Virus record (IMG/VR): IMGVR_UViG_3300012354_000012
Coordinates: 1-26,155 of that record
DNA from: a virus
DNA: 26,155 bases
Reading direction: 5' to 3' (one strand)
Under the pieces are notes generated by a model, which did no database searches, was not told where the DNA came from, and saw only the letters and a list, made by a program, of their open reading frames with translations. A program made the translations under genes and the position numbers. Positions 1-7,067 of this stretch are shown here, in pieces (within the stretch, counting starts at the first letter, position 1; the number at the start of each line of letters is the position of its first letter).

Positions 1-453
1 ACCCACGAATCGATCCTCGGCCAGGTCCCCATTGTGAGTCGCGTTCATGATGACTACAGCAGCCTTCGCGCTGAGCACGTAGAGGAATCCTGAGCAATAG
101 GGCGCCATGTAGCCACCGCTTGCGCCTCTCACTCTGCCCCAATAGTCAAAAGCGTCACAGCCGGACTTAATCAGCCGGTCGGTTGCCAGGAAGACATCAT
201 CGTCCGTTTTGGCTGTGTGGGTGTACCCGTGAGCGTGAGACCAGGACAGCGCCAGCTTGAGTTTCAGCGGCAGAGCTTCGTAGGTGTCATCGACGTCGAG
301 AAATACCTCGTCCGGGCCGGGCTCACGGTCAAGACCGCGTGCGCCCAGAAAGAATCGGACATCACAGGCCGGGTTTTTTGCCCAGGTCAGTCTTTGAGCG
401 TTCGCGCGCGCCAGATTTTGCTGGCAGGTTAAGACGGCCACCAGGAGTTTCAT
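1..453 (-). CDS. GT31-like glycosyltransferase (3' end outside window)
   Basis: I read 151 codons of an open frame starting with ATG at 453 and running off the left edge. The protein opens with KLLVAVLTC, then has VRFFLG (residues 32-37), a region resembling the GT31 block before the metal site (about 58-80), KTDDDVF (82-88) with the D-D-D metal-binding triad, and AEDRFVG (145-151), which matches the E-D-V-x-V-G block of the beta-1,3-galactosyltransferase (GT31) fold. There is no signal peptide or membrane anchor, so it should act in the cytoplasm. The start has a short GGAG about 4 nt upstream and overlaps the end of the upstream 94-aa frame by 92 bp. The family assignment comes from motif order; donor and acceptor sugars cannot be told. 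It is the second glycosyltransferase of this tail region. Confidence 0.75.
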   Translation of the reverse strand, partial: MKLLVAVLTCQQNLARANAQRLTWAKNPACDVRFFLGARGLDREPGPDEVFLDVDDTYEALPLKLKLALSWSHAHGYTHTAKTDDDVFLATDRLIKSGCDAFDYWGRVRGASGGYMAPYCSGFLYVLSAKAAVVIMNATHNGDLAEDRFVG

Positions 454-646
454 ATTGCTCCATGAACTCACGCATTGCAGCGCCGACTTCTGTATCCTGG
501 GCGATTTCATAGCCTTGCCAGGATTGCAAAAGGATCTGCGCCACTTCCGAGCCGGTAAATTTCTTCCGGTCGTGAAGCTGAAAATATAAAGCAAGCCGCG
601 TCGTTGCGCCTTTGACCGCAATCTCAGCAGGATTCAGGGCTCTCAT
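362..646 (-). CDS. Small hypothetical phage protein (94 aa)
   Basis: ATG at 646 lies inside the end of the 58-aa gene (23-nt overlap) with GAGG about 9 nt upstream. The first 65 residues look like a real helical protein with evenly mixed charged and hydrophobic residues (for example EVAQILLQSWQGYEIAQ). The last 30 residues are basic and serine/glycine-rich and overlap the start of the glycosyltransferase, so this tail may be only a by-product of the other frame. No known domain, signal or membrane segment is recognised. Position after the tail-tip genes fits a late accessory protein. It could also end earlier in relatives. Confidence 0.55.
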   Translation of the reverse strand: MRALNPAEIAVKGATTRLALYFQLHDRKKFTGSEVAQILLQSWQGYEIAQDTEVGAAMREFMEQYETPGGRLNLPAKSGARERSKTDLGKKPGL

Positions 647-800
647 TGTCGTCGACCTCGATGATGGACAAGCCCTGAGAGATTACACGACCGCCGTACG
701 AGATCGTAATAAAAAGCAAGGCTTGGCTCTTGAGGGTTCGGAGATCCTCTGTCAAAAGGATGAGCTCCCATTGAGCTTCGGTTGTGATCTCTGACGCCAT
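624..800 (-). CDS. Small hypothetical phage protein (58 aa)
   Basis: The start is taken as ATG at 800, 4 nt after the stop of the DUF2793 gene. A longer frame reaching 869 would overlap that gene by about 65 bp and adds a less natural N-terminus. The protein begins MASEITTEAQWELILLTEDL, with an amphipathic helix and a central hydrophobic strand (ALLFITI), and ends acidic (EVDDNESPES). The ribosome binding site is weak (GGA about 10 nt upstream), so translation is probably coupled to the gene before it. No family is recognised. Confidence 0.5.
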   Translation of the reverse strand: MASEITTEAQWELILLTEDLRTLKSQALLFITISYGGRVISQGLSIIEVDDNESPESC

Positions 801-804
801 TTTT

Positions 805-1215
805 TTACGGTCCAACGTGAGAGAGCAATAAATCCCAGGCCGCGCCAGCCCAAACATAGATTTTGTCATCCGCTTCGTTGTAGACCATCATGCCCTTCCA
901 TGGGGTCATGAATTCCCACTTCGCGGTTTTCGTATTGTTGTCGACGCCAGGAGAATCAGCGAACCAGACCGCCAGGGCCGCGTCATGGCCGGTCCAAGCC
1001 CCCGAGCCGGTCGCCAGGACAATATAGCCGTCGCCGTCGGCTGGTGAGCCAGGAGGCGCGCTTACGGCAAGGCTCTTAACGTCAATGCACCCACCTGAGA
1101 GGACGCTTATCCAGCGGTCCATTTTCCGCCTGGAATTGCCGTGGTAGGCGCCGAGGTCGCCGTACTGAATCAGCCCGGTGCGCGGGTGAAGCGTTACGCT
1201 TGCATCGTCAGCCAT
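805..1215 (-). CDS. DUF2793-type tail-associated protein
   Basis: This 136-aa protein shows the pattern of the DUF2793 family: APPGSPADGDGYIVLATGSGAW (two short runs around residues 53-74), then WEFMTPWKGMMVYNE and a closing VWAGAAWDLL. In many phages such proteins lie next to tail-fibre or tail-tip genes and are thought to be structural; their function is not known. The ATG at 1215 has a strong AGGAGG 6 nt upstream, and the start overlaps the stop of the J-like C-terminal half by 8 nt, implying coupled translation. Family recognised from sequence pattern; a role at the tail tip is inferred from context. Confidence 0.75.
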   Translation of the reverse strand: MADDASVTLHPRTGLIQYGDLGAYHGNSRRKMDRWISVLSGGCIDVKSLAVSAPPGSPADGDGYIVLATGSGAWTGHDAALAVWFADSPGVDNNTKTAKWEFMTPWKGMMVYNEADDKIYVWAGAAWDLLLSHVGP

Positions 1216-2635
1216 TCTTTCCTCCTAAGAAATCGCCCAAACACATACCCAGGCCGGTCATCTGAAAGGCATCTGTCAGCCTGACCGTTCCCTCGAGGGC
1301 GCCGTTTGTGGGCGTGATCTGAAATTGAACTGTTTTCCTGCCGTCCCCGTCGCCATCCGCCACGCGGTCGAGCGTTGTGTAATCGTAGCTGGTGTCATGA
1401 CCGCTTGAGAGATCGCGCACGTCGACGCTGTCAATGAGAACGTGAACGCTGTAATCGCCCTCAGGCGTGGCCGTCGTATCGCCAGCATCCTGCTGCACCA
1501 GGTCAAGATCGGTGAGCCGGTGACGGTGAGCCAAGGTGAGATTCGCCGTCCCGACCGTGCTTGCGGGCCATGGCATGGCATTTACGCGCACGTTGCCCGG
1601 TGGATATGGATCCTGCGCTCGCGATGAGGTTGTTACCAGGACCGGCGTTACATCGTCAGGCGTTAGTACTCCTGACTGAGAACGGGGAACCAGCCACACT
1701 TCAACCGGGCCGAGGTCGACCGTGTAAGGCTTGTCCCTCAGGCTTGAGAACGTGCCGGGCTGGAAAAGTATCACGGGTTCGTTTTCCAGATGATCGACCG
1801 GGATGGTATCCAGGGCGCCGCGTAGAATGCCTGACAGGTTGAAGGTGCCGTCGCCATTGTCGAGGATGGTTGTCCAGCCAAAGAATTCGCCCGTGGTGAC
1901 GAATAGGCCGAGGCCGTCGCCGCGCCGCATTGCGGCATCATCCACGCTCTCGACAAAAGCTAAATCGTGATCCGTTTTTAATACAAAGCCGGTGGCATCT
2001 AGGGCGTCGCTCTTGCGCGTGTAATCTGCGTTCAGAAGAGCGCCCGGCATGAATCCATCGAACTCATTGTAAAACGAAGGCGTATCGCTGTTGGTCTCGT
2101 CAGCAAACGCTTGAAAGCCTATCGACACATTGTCGCCCCTGACGATGCCGACCAGGATGCGTCTCTCCTCGGAGTTGATAAGAAAGTAGGGCGCCTCGAT
2201 TGCCATCTGAGCCGCAGGAACGTTGGGGTCCTGCGCCGGTTCTTCCCATCCCGTGTCTTGAGGAGAGGCGTATCCGGTTGCCGCGACCGCAAAGATATCC
2301 TCGACCACATCCATTTCTACGACGCCGTCTGTCAGATTCCCGTAATTTATATTTGTGACGCGGACCGCCATGCGCGTGAAACCCCGCCTCTCATCCGGCT
2401 TGAAGGTGAGAGCGAACACGCCGCCGAGCTTGAACTGATACCCGATGCGTTTCATTTTCAAGTGGAACCTGGCGATAGGGTACGAATTCACCTTGAGTTC
2501 CCGCGCCGCCACTAATTGCGCCAGATCAGGGCTTGAGATGCCGCGAAAGTCCGAGGTCACCGCATGGCGTATGCCTTGCGCCGCGAAGTTCGCTGCCTCC
2601 TGGGCCTGGGCAATCCTATCTTTGAAATAAGTCAC
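1208..2635 (-). CDS. J-like tail-tip protein, C-terminal half
   Basis: The 475-aa product begins MTYFKDRIAQAQEAANFAAQ, which in intact relatives lies in the middle of a single tail-tip polypeptide (Phage-tail_3 / J-like). Residues 1-115 contain the remaining part of that domain, including IARFHLKMKRIGYQ, KLGGVFALTF and GVVEMDVVEDIF. Later segments (ILRGALDTIPVDH and beta-rich repeats) are typical of the downstream part of such proteins. The GTG start has GGAGG 6 nt upstream, inside the end of the glycosyltransferase gene (20-nt overlap). With the N-terminal half at 3223-4383 it would make about 860 residues, a normal size for the intact protein. The two halves probably assemble without a peptide bond at the tail tip. 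Confidence 0.8.
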   Translation of the reverse strand: MTYFKDRIAQAQEAANFAAQGIRHAVTSDFRGISSPDLAQLVAARELKVNSYPIARFHLKMKRIGYQFKLGGVFALTFKPDERRGFTRMAVRVTNINYGNLTDGVVEMDVVEDIFAVAATGYASPQDTGWEEPAQDPNVPAAQMAIEAPYFLINSEERRILVGIVRGDNVSIGFQAFADETNSDTPSFYNEFDGFMPGALLNADYTRKSDALDATGFVLKTDHDLAFVESVDDAAMRRGDGLGLFVTTGEFFGWTTILDNGDGTFNLSGILRGALDTIPVDHLENEPVILFQPGTFSSLRDKPYTVDLGPVEVWLVPRSQSGVLTPDDVTPVLVTTSSRAQDPYPPGNVRVNAMPWPASTVGTANLTLAHRHRLTDLDLVQQDAGDTTATPEGDYSVHVLIDSVDVRDLSSGHDTSYDYTTLDRVADGDGDGRKTVQFQITPTNGALEGTVRLTDAFQMTGLGMCLGDFLGGKNG

Positions 2636-3230
2636 GCCTGACCTCCGCGACCTGCGCGCCGAAGCGAGATCCTATCCGGTCTTTCCCGGAGAGGTCCTGG
2701 TGGTAAAGACATTCGCTAAAATAAAAGGGATTGAGCTTCCAGACACGGGAATAAAATTCCAGGCTGACGCCGTACTCCTTCGTCAGATCATACCCACCAA
2801 TCTCCTCATAAGCCTCCCGCTGTATCACTACCAGGGGCGTCATCTCCCACGGGCCGGTTGTAGCGCGCGCGCGGTTGGGATTGCGCCTTGAGATCGTGCC
2901 CTCAAAATGTTGAATGTTGCTGGTGTACATTGCCCGCGCCCGAGGATGAGCTTGAAGGAAGGATGCGCATTTTCCCAGGGCGTTGGGTTCAAGCCAATCA
3001 TCATCGTCGACGCAGCATACCCATTTGTTTTTTGAGGCTTTTATACCGGCATCCTTGACTTTGCCATTAAGCCCACAGTGATCGAGAGGAATGATCTTGT
3101 CTCCGAGTCCATAGACCGGAGCGTCGCTTCCGTCATCTACTATGATGACCTTATCAGCGCCCTCAAGAGACGATATGCAGCGTTGTAACTTCTCGGGGCG
3201 GTTGTAGGTTGCCACGATAACATCAATCAC
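2616..3230 (-). CDS. Family 2 (GT-A) glycosyltransferase inserted in tail-tip locus
   Basis: This 204-aa protein has the classical GT2 core. It starts MIDVIVATYNRPEKLQ, then VIIVDDGS (28-35) for nucleotide binding, NGKVKDAGIKAS (55-66) and CVDDDDWLEPN (73-83) with the metal-binding DxD, followed by ALGKCASF and a region of acceptor-side residues with GGYD. It lacks a membrane segment, so it should be cytoplasmic and use a nucleotide-sugar donor. The GTG start has GGAGG 5 nt upstream and overlaps the stop of the N-terminal tail-tip half by 8 nt; its own end overlaps the C-terminal half by 20 nt. The gene therefore splits a tail-tip gene and is translated in line with it. Substrate unknown; the tail tip itself or a host surface sugar are both possible. 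Confidence 0.85.
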   Translation of the reverse strand: MIDVIVATYNRPEKLQRCISSLEGADKVIIVDDGSDAPVYGLGDKIIPLDHCGLNGKVKDAGIKASKNKWVCCVDDDDWLEPNALGKCASFLQAHPRARAMYTSNIQHFEGTISRRNPNRARATTGPWEMTPLVVIQREAYEEIGGYDLTKEYGVSLEFYSRVWKLNPFYFSECLYHQDLSGKDRIGSRFGAQVAEVRRDLFQR

Positions 3231-4383
3231 TTGGGCCTCCGCAGGGATTCAAAAAGCGCTTACGCTCGACATACTGAATCTTCATTTCGTTGATCGTCTC
3301 AGGCCAGGACGGGCGTCCTCCCTCAGGCGCGCCGATCAGGTCTGATTCAGTGATCTCTATGAGCGCATCCGGGTCGTAATCGCCACGCGCCAATTTGATT
3401 TCCCAAAGCCCGGTGAGCGGATCAGTGTAGACCACCGCGTCGATATGTCTCTGTATTTCCATGATAAAAGCATCGACATCGCCAGCCGTGTCTTGCAGGA
3501 AGCTCAGCCCAAAGCCCTCCTCAAATAAAGCCTCTGCAACCAGTTTCCACGATTCGCCCATGCGTGAGAGCGGGCGCGCCAACCCCCATTTTTCGTTTGT
3601 CAAGCACTCAAAAATGATTGCAGCCGGGTTCATGTCGCCGCTAATGTTGTACTTCGCGGTATCTAAGTCAGGGATCAAAACCTTTGGCGTCGTGCGCCTC
3701 ACCATGAACGCCCAAGGCTTTATGTAGTTAGAGGTTCCAAAGTAAGTCCCTTTGCCGTTGAATCCGCGCAGCACGATATGAGATAGACCATTGTAAGAAG
3801 GTGCCTCAGACAATCCTAATTTTGAAGCTATCGCTGAATTGCTTTCCTGGTCATCACCGCCGAAGTAGTAATCCGCAGTTCCGACGATGCCTCCCTCTTC
3901 AAACTCGCCGCCAAACATCATGCGGAAATCGATAGCGAAGGTCGTTTTCGTATGACCGCCTGGATTTGCCGCAGGCAGGCTCGGGGCAATGGTTGTGAAT
4001 ACTTGCCCTTTGTAATTGTTCCCTGGGAATGCCCTCAGGCTCTTTTCGCCAATCTGAATATCGATGAGCGCGTCGATAGGGCCGTAACAGAGCGCCATCC
4101 ACATGAACATGAAGTATCGATAGCCAACAATGACCGAGGCTCCGAAGCCGAACAGGCCGGCAGATTTTTTCACCTTAGTGCTGCTGAGGCTCCCATACCA
4201 GACTACGTTCGGACCGGAGAGAAGAACCGTCCCAAACGGTATCGGAATAGGGCGGTCCTCTGTCGCCGTAGGTGCGTTGAAATCTCCGAGAGAACTTGGC
4301 TTTGGTCCTTGCGGACGTTTCGCCAGCAAGGCGCTGAGAGCCGTTGTCGCGATATAGAGCAGAGCAAGTAACCAGAATGGCAT
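3223..4383 (-). CDS. J-like tail-tip protein, N-terminal half
   Basis: The 386-aa product begins with a hydrophobic stretch (FWLLALLYIATTALSALLA) as is usual in the Phage-tail_3 family, then RPIPIPFGTVLLSGPNVVWYG, a motif common at this point in J-like proteins of many siphophages. Later blocks include IIFECLTNEKWGLA and WPETINEMKIQYVERKRF near residues 363-380, where the intact family continues into the segment found at the start of the 1208-2635 gene. Here it instead ends after LNPCGGPSD. ATG at 4383 directly follows the TAA of the DUF2163 gene (TAAATG). Its last codons carry the ribosome binding site of the glycosyltransferase. The protein is expected at the tail tip, contacting the hub and host receptor. 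Confidence 0.8.
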   Translation of the reverse strand: MPFWLLALLYIATTALSALLAKRPQGPKPSSLGDFNAPTATEDRPIPIPFGTVLLSGPNVVWYGSLSSTKVKKSAGLFGFGASVIVGYRYFMFMWMALCYGPIDALIDIQIGEKSLRAFPGNNYKGQVFTTIAPSLPAANPGGHTKTTFAIDFRMMFGGEFEEGGIVGTADYYFGGDDQESNSAIASKLGLSEAPSYNGLSHIVLRGFNGKGTYFGTSNYIKPWAFMVRRTTPKVLIPDLDTAKYNISGDMNPAAIIFECLTNEKWGLARPLSRMGESWKLVAEALFEEGFGLSFLQDTAGDVDAFIMEIQRHIDAVVYTDPLTGLWEIKLARGDYDPDALIEITESDLIGAPEGGRPSWPETINEMKIQYVERKRFLNPCGGPSD

Positions 4384-5202
4384 TTAACTCGCCGCCTGTG
4401 AGATAGAACTGCTAAATGGGTTCCGATTAGGGACCCACTTAAAGCCTTGATAGTTGGTCGCATTGTCGAACTTATTCACACAATCGCCGTTAAAGTCGCG
4501 GTCGCATCCAGCGAAGGCAAAGATGGCGTCGCCCGCTTGCAAACCGTTCAATGGGGCAATGAGCGTGACCGTGTCGCCGCTGTGCGTCAAGATCATTCGC
4601 CGCTGCAAACCCTTCTGGATGTAGCCGTTCTGAAACCAGTTCGCCGTTTCATCTCCGAAGGCATCGGCAGTGAGAGTAAGCCCGTCAGCGGAAACTGTCA
4701 GGATGGTCGCAGAGCGCTTGAAATCCTCTGGATCAATTTTGCATCCCTTGTCATAGAGAATGTGATTGCACTGCGTCTGAAAGGTTCCCGCTGGGATCTG
4801 CTTTTTGAGATCGTCGGTATCAGGGACACAGAGCAGGGTTAGAGGATCTCCAAAAATAGCTTGGTTCACGCGACCGTTAAAGATCACCACTACTGCCGCG
4901 TCGGCCTCTCCATCGTGATTGCGCCTGATAGTCAGAAACAATGGCGTTGATGGCATGTAAGCGACGAATAGCCCGGCGATCTCATGGTTGGGATCAATCA
5001 TCACGTTGACCTTGCCGCGCCGCTGCTCTTGGTCGTCTGAAATCTCCGAACGTGAGAGAGCGATAGATGTGTAAGTGTCGCCGTCCAGTGTTAAATCGAT
5101 ATCGGCGCTAGTTAGCCGCCAGGTCTGATCGGTCGTTGCGAATTCATAAAACTCCAGCGGAGAACCGGAGTTTATTCCTGTTTCTCTCTCGTCGTAACTC
5201 AA
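4384..5202 (-). CDS. DUF2163 / phage_BR0599-type tail hub protein
   Basis: I place the start at TTG 5202, because GGAGG lies 6 nt upstream, the preceding gene stops just before it, and the resulting N-terminus (SYDERETGINSGSPLEFYEF) is what the family usually shows. A TTG at 5229 is open but overlaps more. The 272-aa protein has four spaced cysteines (145, 154, 233, 241) in QCNHILYDKGC and GCDRDFNGDC, then NYQGFKWVPNRNPF, all features of this family. Lambda gpL, at the same place in the tail, binds an iron-sulfur cluster through four cysteines, so a similar cluster is plausible. It likely forms the hub between distal tail protein and the J-like tip. Confidence 0.8.
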   Translation of the reverse strand: MSYDERETGINSGSPLEFYEFATTDQTWRLTSADIDLTLDGDTYTSIALSRSEISDDQEQRRGKVNVMIDPNHEIAGLFVAYMPSTPLFLTIRRNHDGEADAAVVVIFNGRVNQAIFGDPLTLLCVPDTDDLKKQIPAGTFQTQCNHILYDKGCKIDPEDFKRSATILTVSADGLTLTADAFGDETANWFQNGYIQKGLQRRMILTHSGDTVTLIAPLNGLQAGDAIFAFAGCDRDFNGDCVNKFDNATNYQGFKWVPNRNPFSSSISQAAS

Positions 5203-5203
5203 C

Positions 5204-6472
5204 TCATACCTCCACGTTGAAAGCCGCAACTACCATGACCCATTTAATCGCACTGGTGCCATCTGTTATAACAGTCGCCCTCAGGTTGCTGCCCGGCACA
5301 ACGGTTGCGTTTTCTCCGATTGCATTGTCTTGACCGGAATTCGATGAGCCTTGCTGGGTATACCCCGCACCAGCCGATAAGACAGGAGAAACAACCGATT
5401 TAAATTGGCAATGCCCGACACAAAACGATTTGTTTGTGTTCGTGCCCAGCACGGCGCTATCAGGTTGAGCCGTGCCTGAACCTCGCCCGGCTTGCGCAGC
5501 AAAAAATGGATTGTCTTGCAATCCCGGAACGCTCATAAGCGTTGCCATCGCAGTCTCTAAGCCGGTTCCAGAACCATCCATAGTCACAGTTACAACGGTT
5601 GCGCCTGGCGTCGGGTTGTTACACACGTAAACCCACCAACTATATAAGCCATCACCTTCCTCGGCGTTGACTTGCTCCCAAATATTCCCCTGGCTGTCAG
5701 TAACCGAATTGACGCCTGCGCCGAGCGTTGCAAACTGTGTGATGACAAGAATCATCTTGTCACCCGCGTTTGGACTGAATCCGAATATCCCGCACAGGGT
5801 AGCTATCGCCGCAGCCGTTCCTGTGATCGCCGCGCTCGGTAGGATTGCCGTCAGCCCAAGCGGGGGGACCTCAAAAGGAAGTTCTACTACCGCGATGCTG
5901 ACCTCAAGACGGTCGGGGGAGGTCCAGGTCATCTCAACATCATCTGAAGCCAGTCGCACCAGGCGTAAGAATGAAGCGAGAAAATCATCCTTGCCCATGG
6001 CCGAGAGCGGGTCGTCAATGGTTATGACTTCCTCGGCTCCCAGATTCCCCGCGTCGCTGATATGCGTGTACTGGAAGGTGGGACCTGACGTGATGATGGC
6101 CAGGAAGTCTCTCGCCCCATTGCCGAATACGCCCAGATCGGTGTACCCCACGTTCTTACAGGTGAGTTGCTGATCGCTCTCAGATACATCCTCGGTCGGC
6201 TGAAAATCTTTGTTCCAGCTTGGCATCCAAAAAACGCCGAGACGCCCCAGCACGGTGTACATGAAATCGAACCAGGCATTTATCTGGTCGCGCCCTTCGC
6301 AGATGAATTTCACCGAGGGCTGAGAAGGGAACGGCACGAGCGCCCGGTCATAGAGATCACGTGGGCCGGTTGCCGGGTCAAAGGTTGTCATGGCACGTTC
6401 GAAGGCGCCCTGGCTATCCTCACCCGCGTCAGGCTCAAGCTCGAGGACCGGAATGTCAAGGTACGTGTTCAC
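5204..6472 (-). CDS. Distal/minor tail protein with C-terminal beta-sandwich domain
   Basis: The start is taken as GTG 6472, 1 nt after the previous stop (TAAAGTG) with AGGAAGG upstream; an open GTG at 6508 would overlap by 35 nt. The 422-aa protein appears to have two parts. Residues 1-220 resemble a minor tail protein, with an alternating alpha/beta pattern and GVFWMPSWNKDF. Residues 225-422 look like a separate Ig/lectin-type beta-sandwich rich in Gly, Thr, Ser and Val (VNSVTDSQGNIWEQV, ATVVTVTMDGSG, KWVMVVAAFNVEV), a module seen on phage fibres and bacterial surface proteins and often linked to carbohydrate binding. Such an added domain at the tail tip suggests surface attachment. The first domain's assignment rests mainly on position. 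Confidence 0.6.
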   Translation of the reverse strand: MNTYLDIPVLELEPDAGEDSQGAFERAMTTFDPATGPRDLYDRALVPFPSQPSVKFICEGRDQINAWFDFMYTVLGRLGVFWMPSWNKDFQPTEDVSESDQQLTCKNVGYTDLGVFGNGARDFLAIITSGPTFQYTHISDAGNLGAEEVITIDDPLSAMGKDDFLASFLRLVRLASDDVEMTWTSPDRLEVSIAVVELPFEVPPLGLTAILPSAAITGTAAAIATLCGIFGFSPNAGDKMILVITQFATLGAGVNSVTDSQGNIWEQVNAEEGDGLYSWWVYVCNNPTPGATVVTVTMDGSGTGLETAMATLMSVPGLQDNPFFAAQAGRGSGTAQPDSAVLGTNTNKSFCVGHCQFKSVVSPVLSAGAGYTQQGSSNSGQDNAIGENATVVPGSNLRATVITDGTSAIKWVMVVAAFNVEV

Positions 6473-6473
6473 T

Positions 6474-7067
6474 TTAACTGCCTTCCTCGAGGAGGGTGAT
6501 GTACTCACAGGTAAAATCGAGCTTGCCGCTCTGTACTCTGCTGGCCGTTATGGCATGGTCGACCTTGTCAGTCAGGCGCCCGATCAGAAAAGGGATGACC
6601 CAGGTTTCACCGTCAGCCGGGTCAAATGAACCTTCGACCGGCGAGGAAAGATTTAACACTCCATCACCGACGTCATGAATGCGCCGCAGTTCCGTTTCTC
6701 TCACGCCCCTGGTAATCATGATGCCTTCGAGATCGGCAAAGCGCGCAAAAGAGGTATCAACAGTGATTGCCGTGTCGCCTGGGGTAATCACAGATTCGAG
6801 ACGGACTCCATCCATCCATAAAGGAACGGCGTAATAATTCGCTTGTGTGACCCACAGGAGGTTTCTGAGGTACTCAAATTCCTCTATCTCAACCGTCATC
6901 ATGTCAAAGGTTATGACCGCCCGCTCACGCCGCCGCAGTTGAATGCGTTGTTCTGAGTTGTCATACCCCTGCAGGACATTTGTGAGCCAGGAGCGCGTCT
7001 CAGGAATGCCGTTGGTCCAATCGGGCGGAATATCGAACGGCGTCAGGTCCTCAATGTTCACGGTCAT
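6474..7067 (-). CDS. Minor tail protein
   Basis: A 197-aa protein encoded directly after the tape measure gene with an ATGA overlap at 7064-7067. The N-terminus (PFDIPPDWTNGIPETRSWLTN) followed by EQRIQLRRRERAVITF and YYAVPLWMDGV resembles phage minor tail proteins that open with a Pro/Trp segment and an LR-rich strand and carry a PLW motif, often found between tape measure and DUF2163 genes. No catalytic motif, signal or membrane segment is visible. It probably forms part of the distal tail between the tape measure tip and the hub. Function is inferred from gene order and pattern. Confidence 0.65.
   Translation of the reverse strand: MTVNIEDLTPFDIPPDWTNGIPETRSWLTNVLQGYDNSEQRIQLRRRERAVITFDMMTVEIEEFEYLRNLLWVTQANYYAVPLWMDGVRLESVITPGDTAITVDTSFARFADLEGIMITRGVRETELRRIHDVGDGVLNLSSPVEGSFDPADGETWVIPFLIGRLTDKVDHAITASRVQSGKLDFTCEYITLLEEGS

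Noticed and set aside
217-432. Open frame on the plus strand
   Set aside because: It lies entirely opposite the GT31-like gene, whose motifs are clear on the minus strand; the plus-strand peptide has no natural pattern.
5667-6173. 168-aa plus-strand open frame
   Set aside because: Mirror of the minor tail protein gene; Ser/Pro/Arg-rich and without start context.
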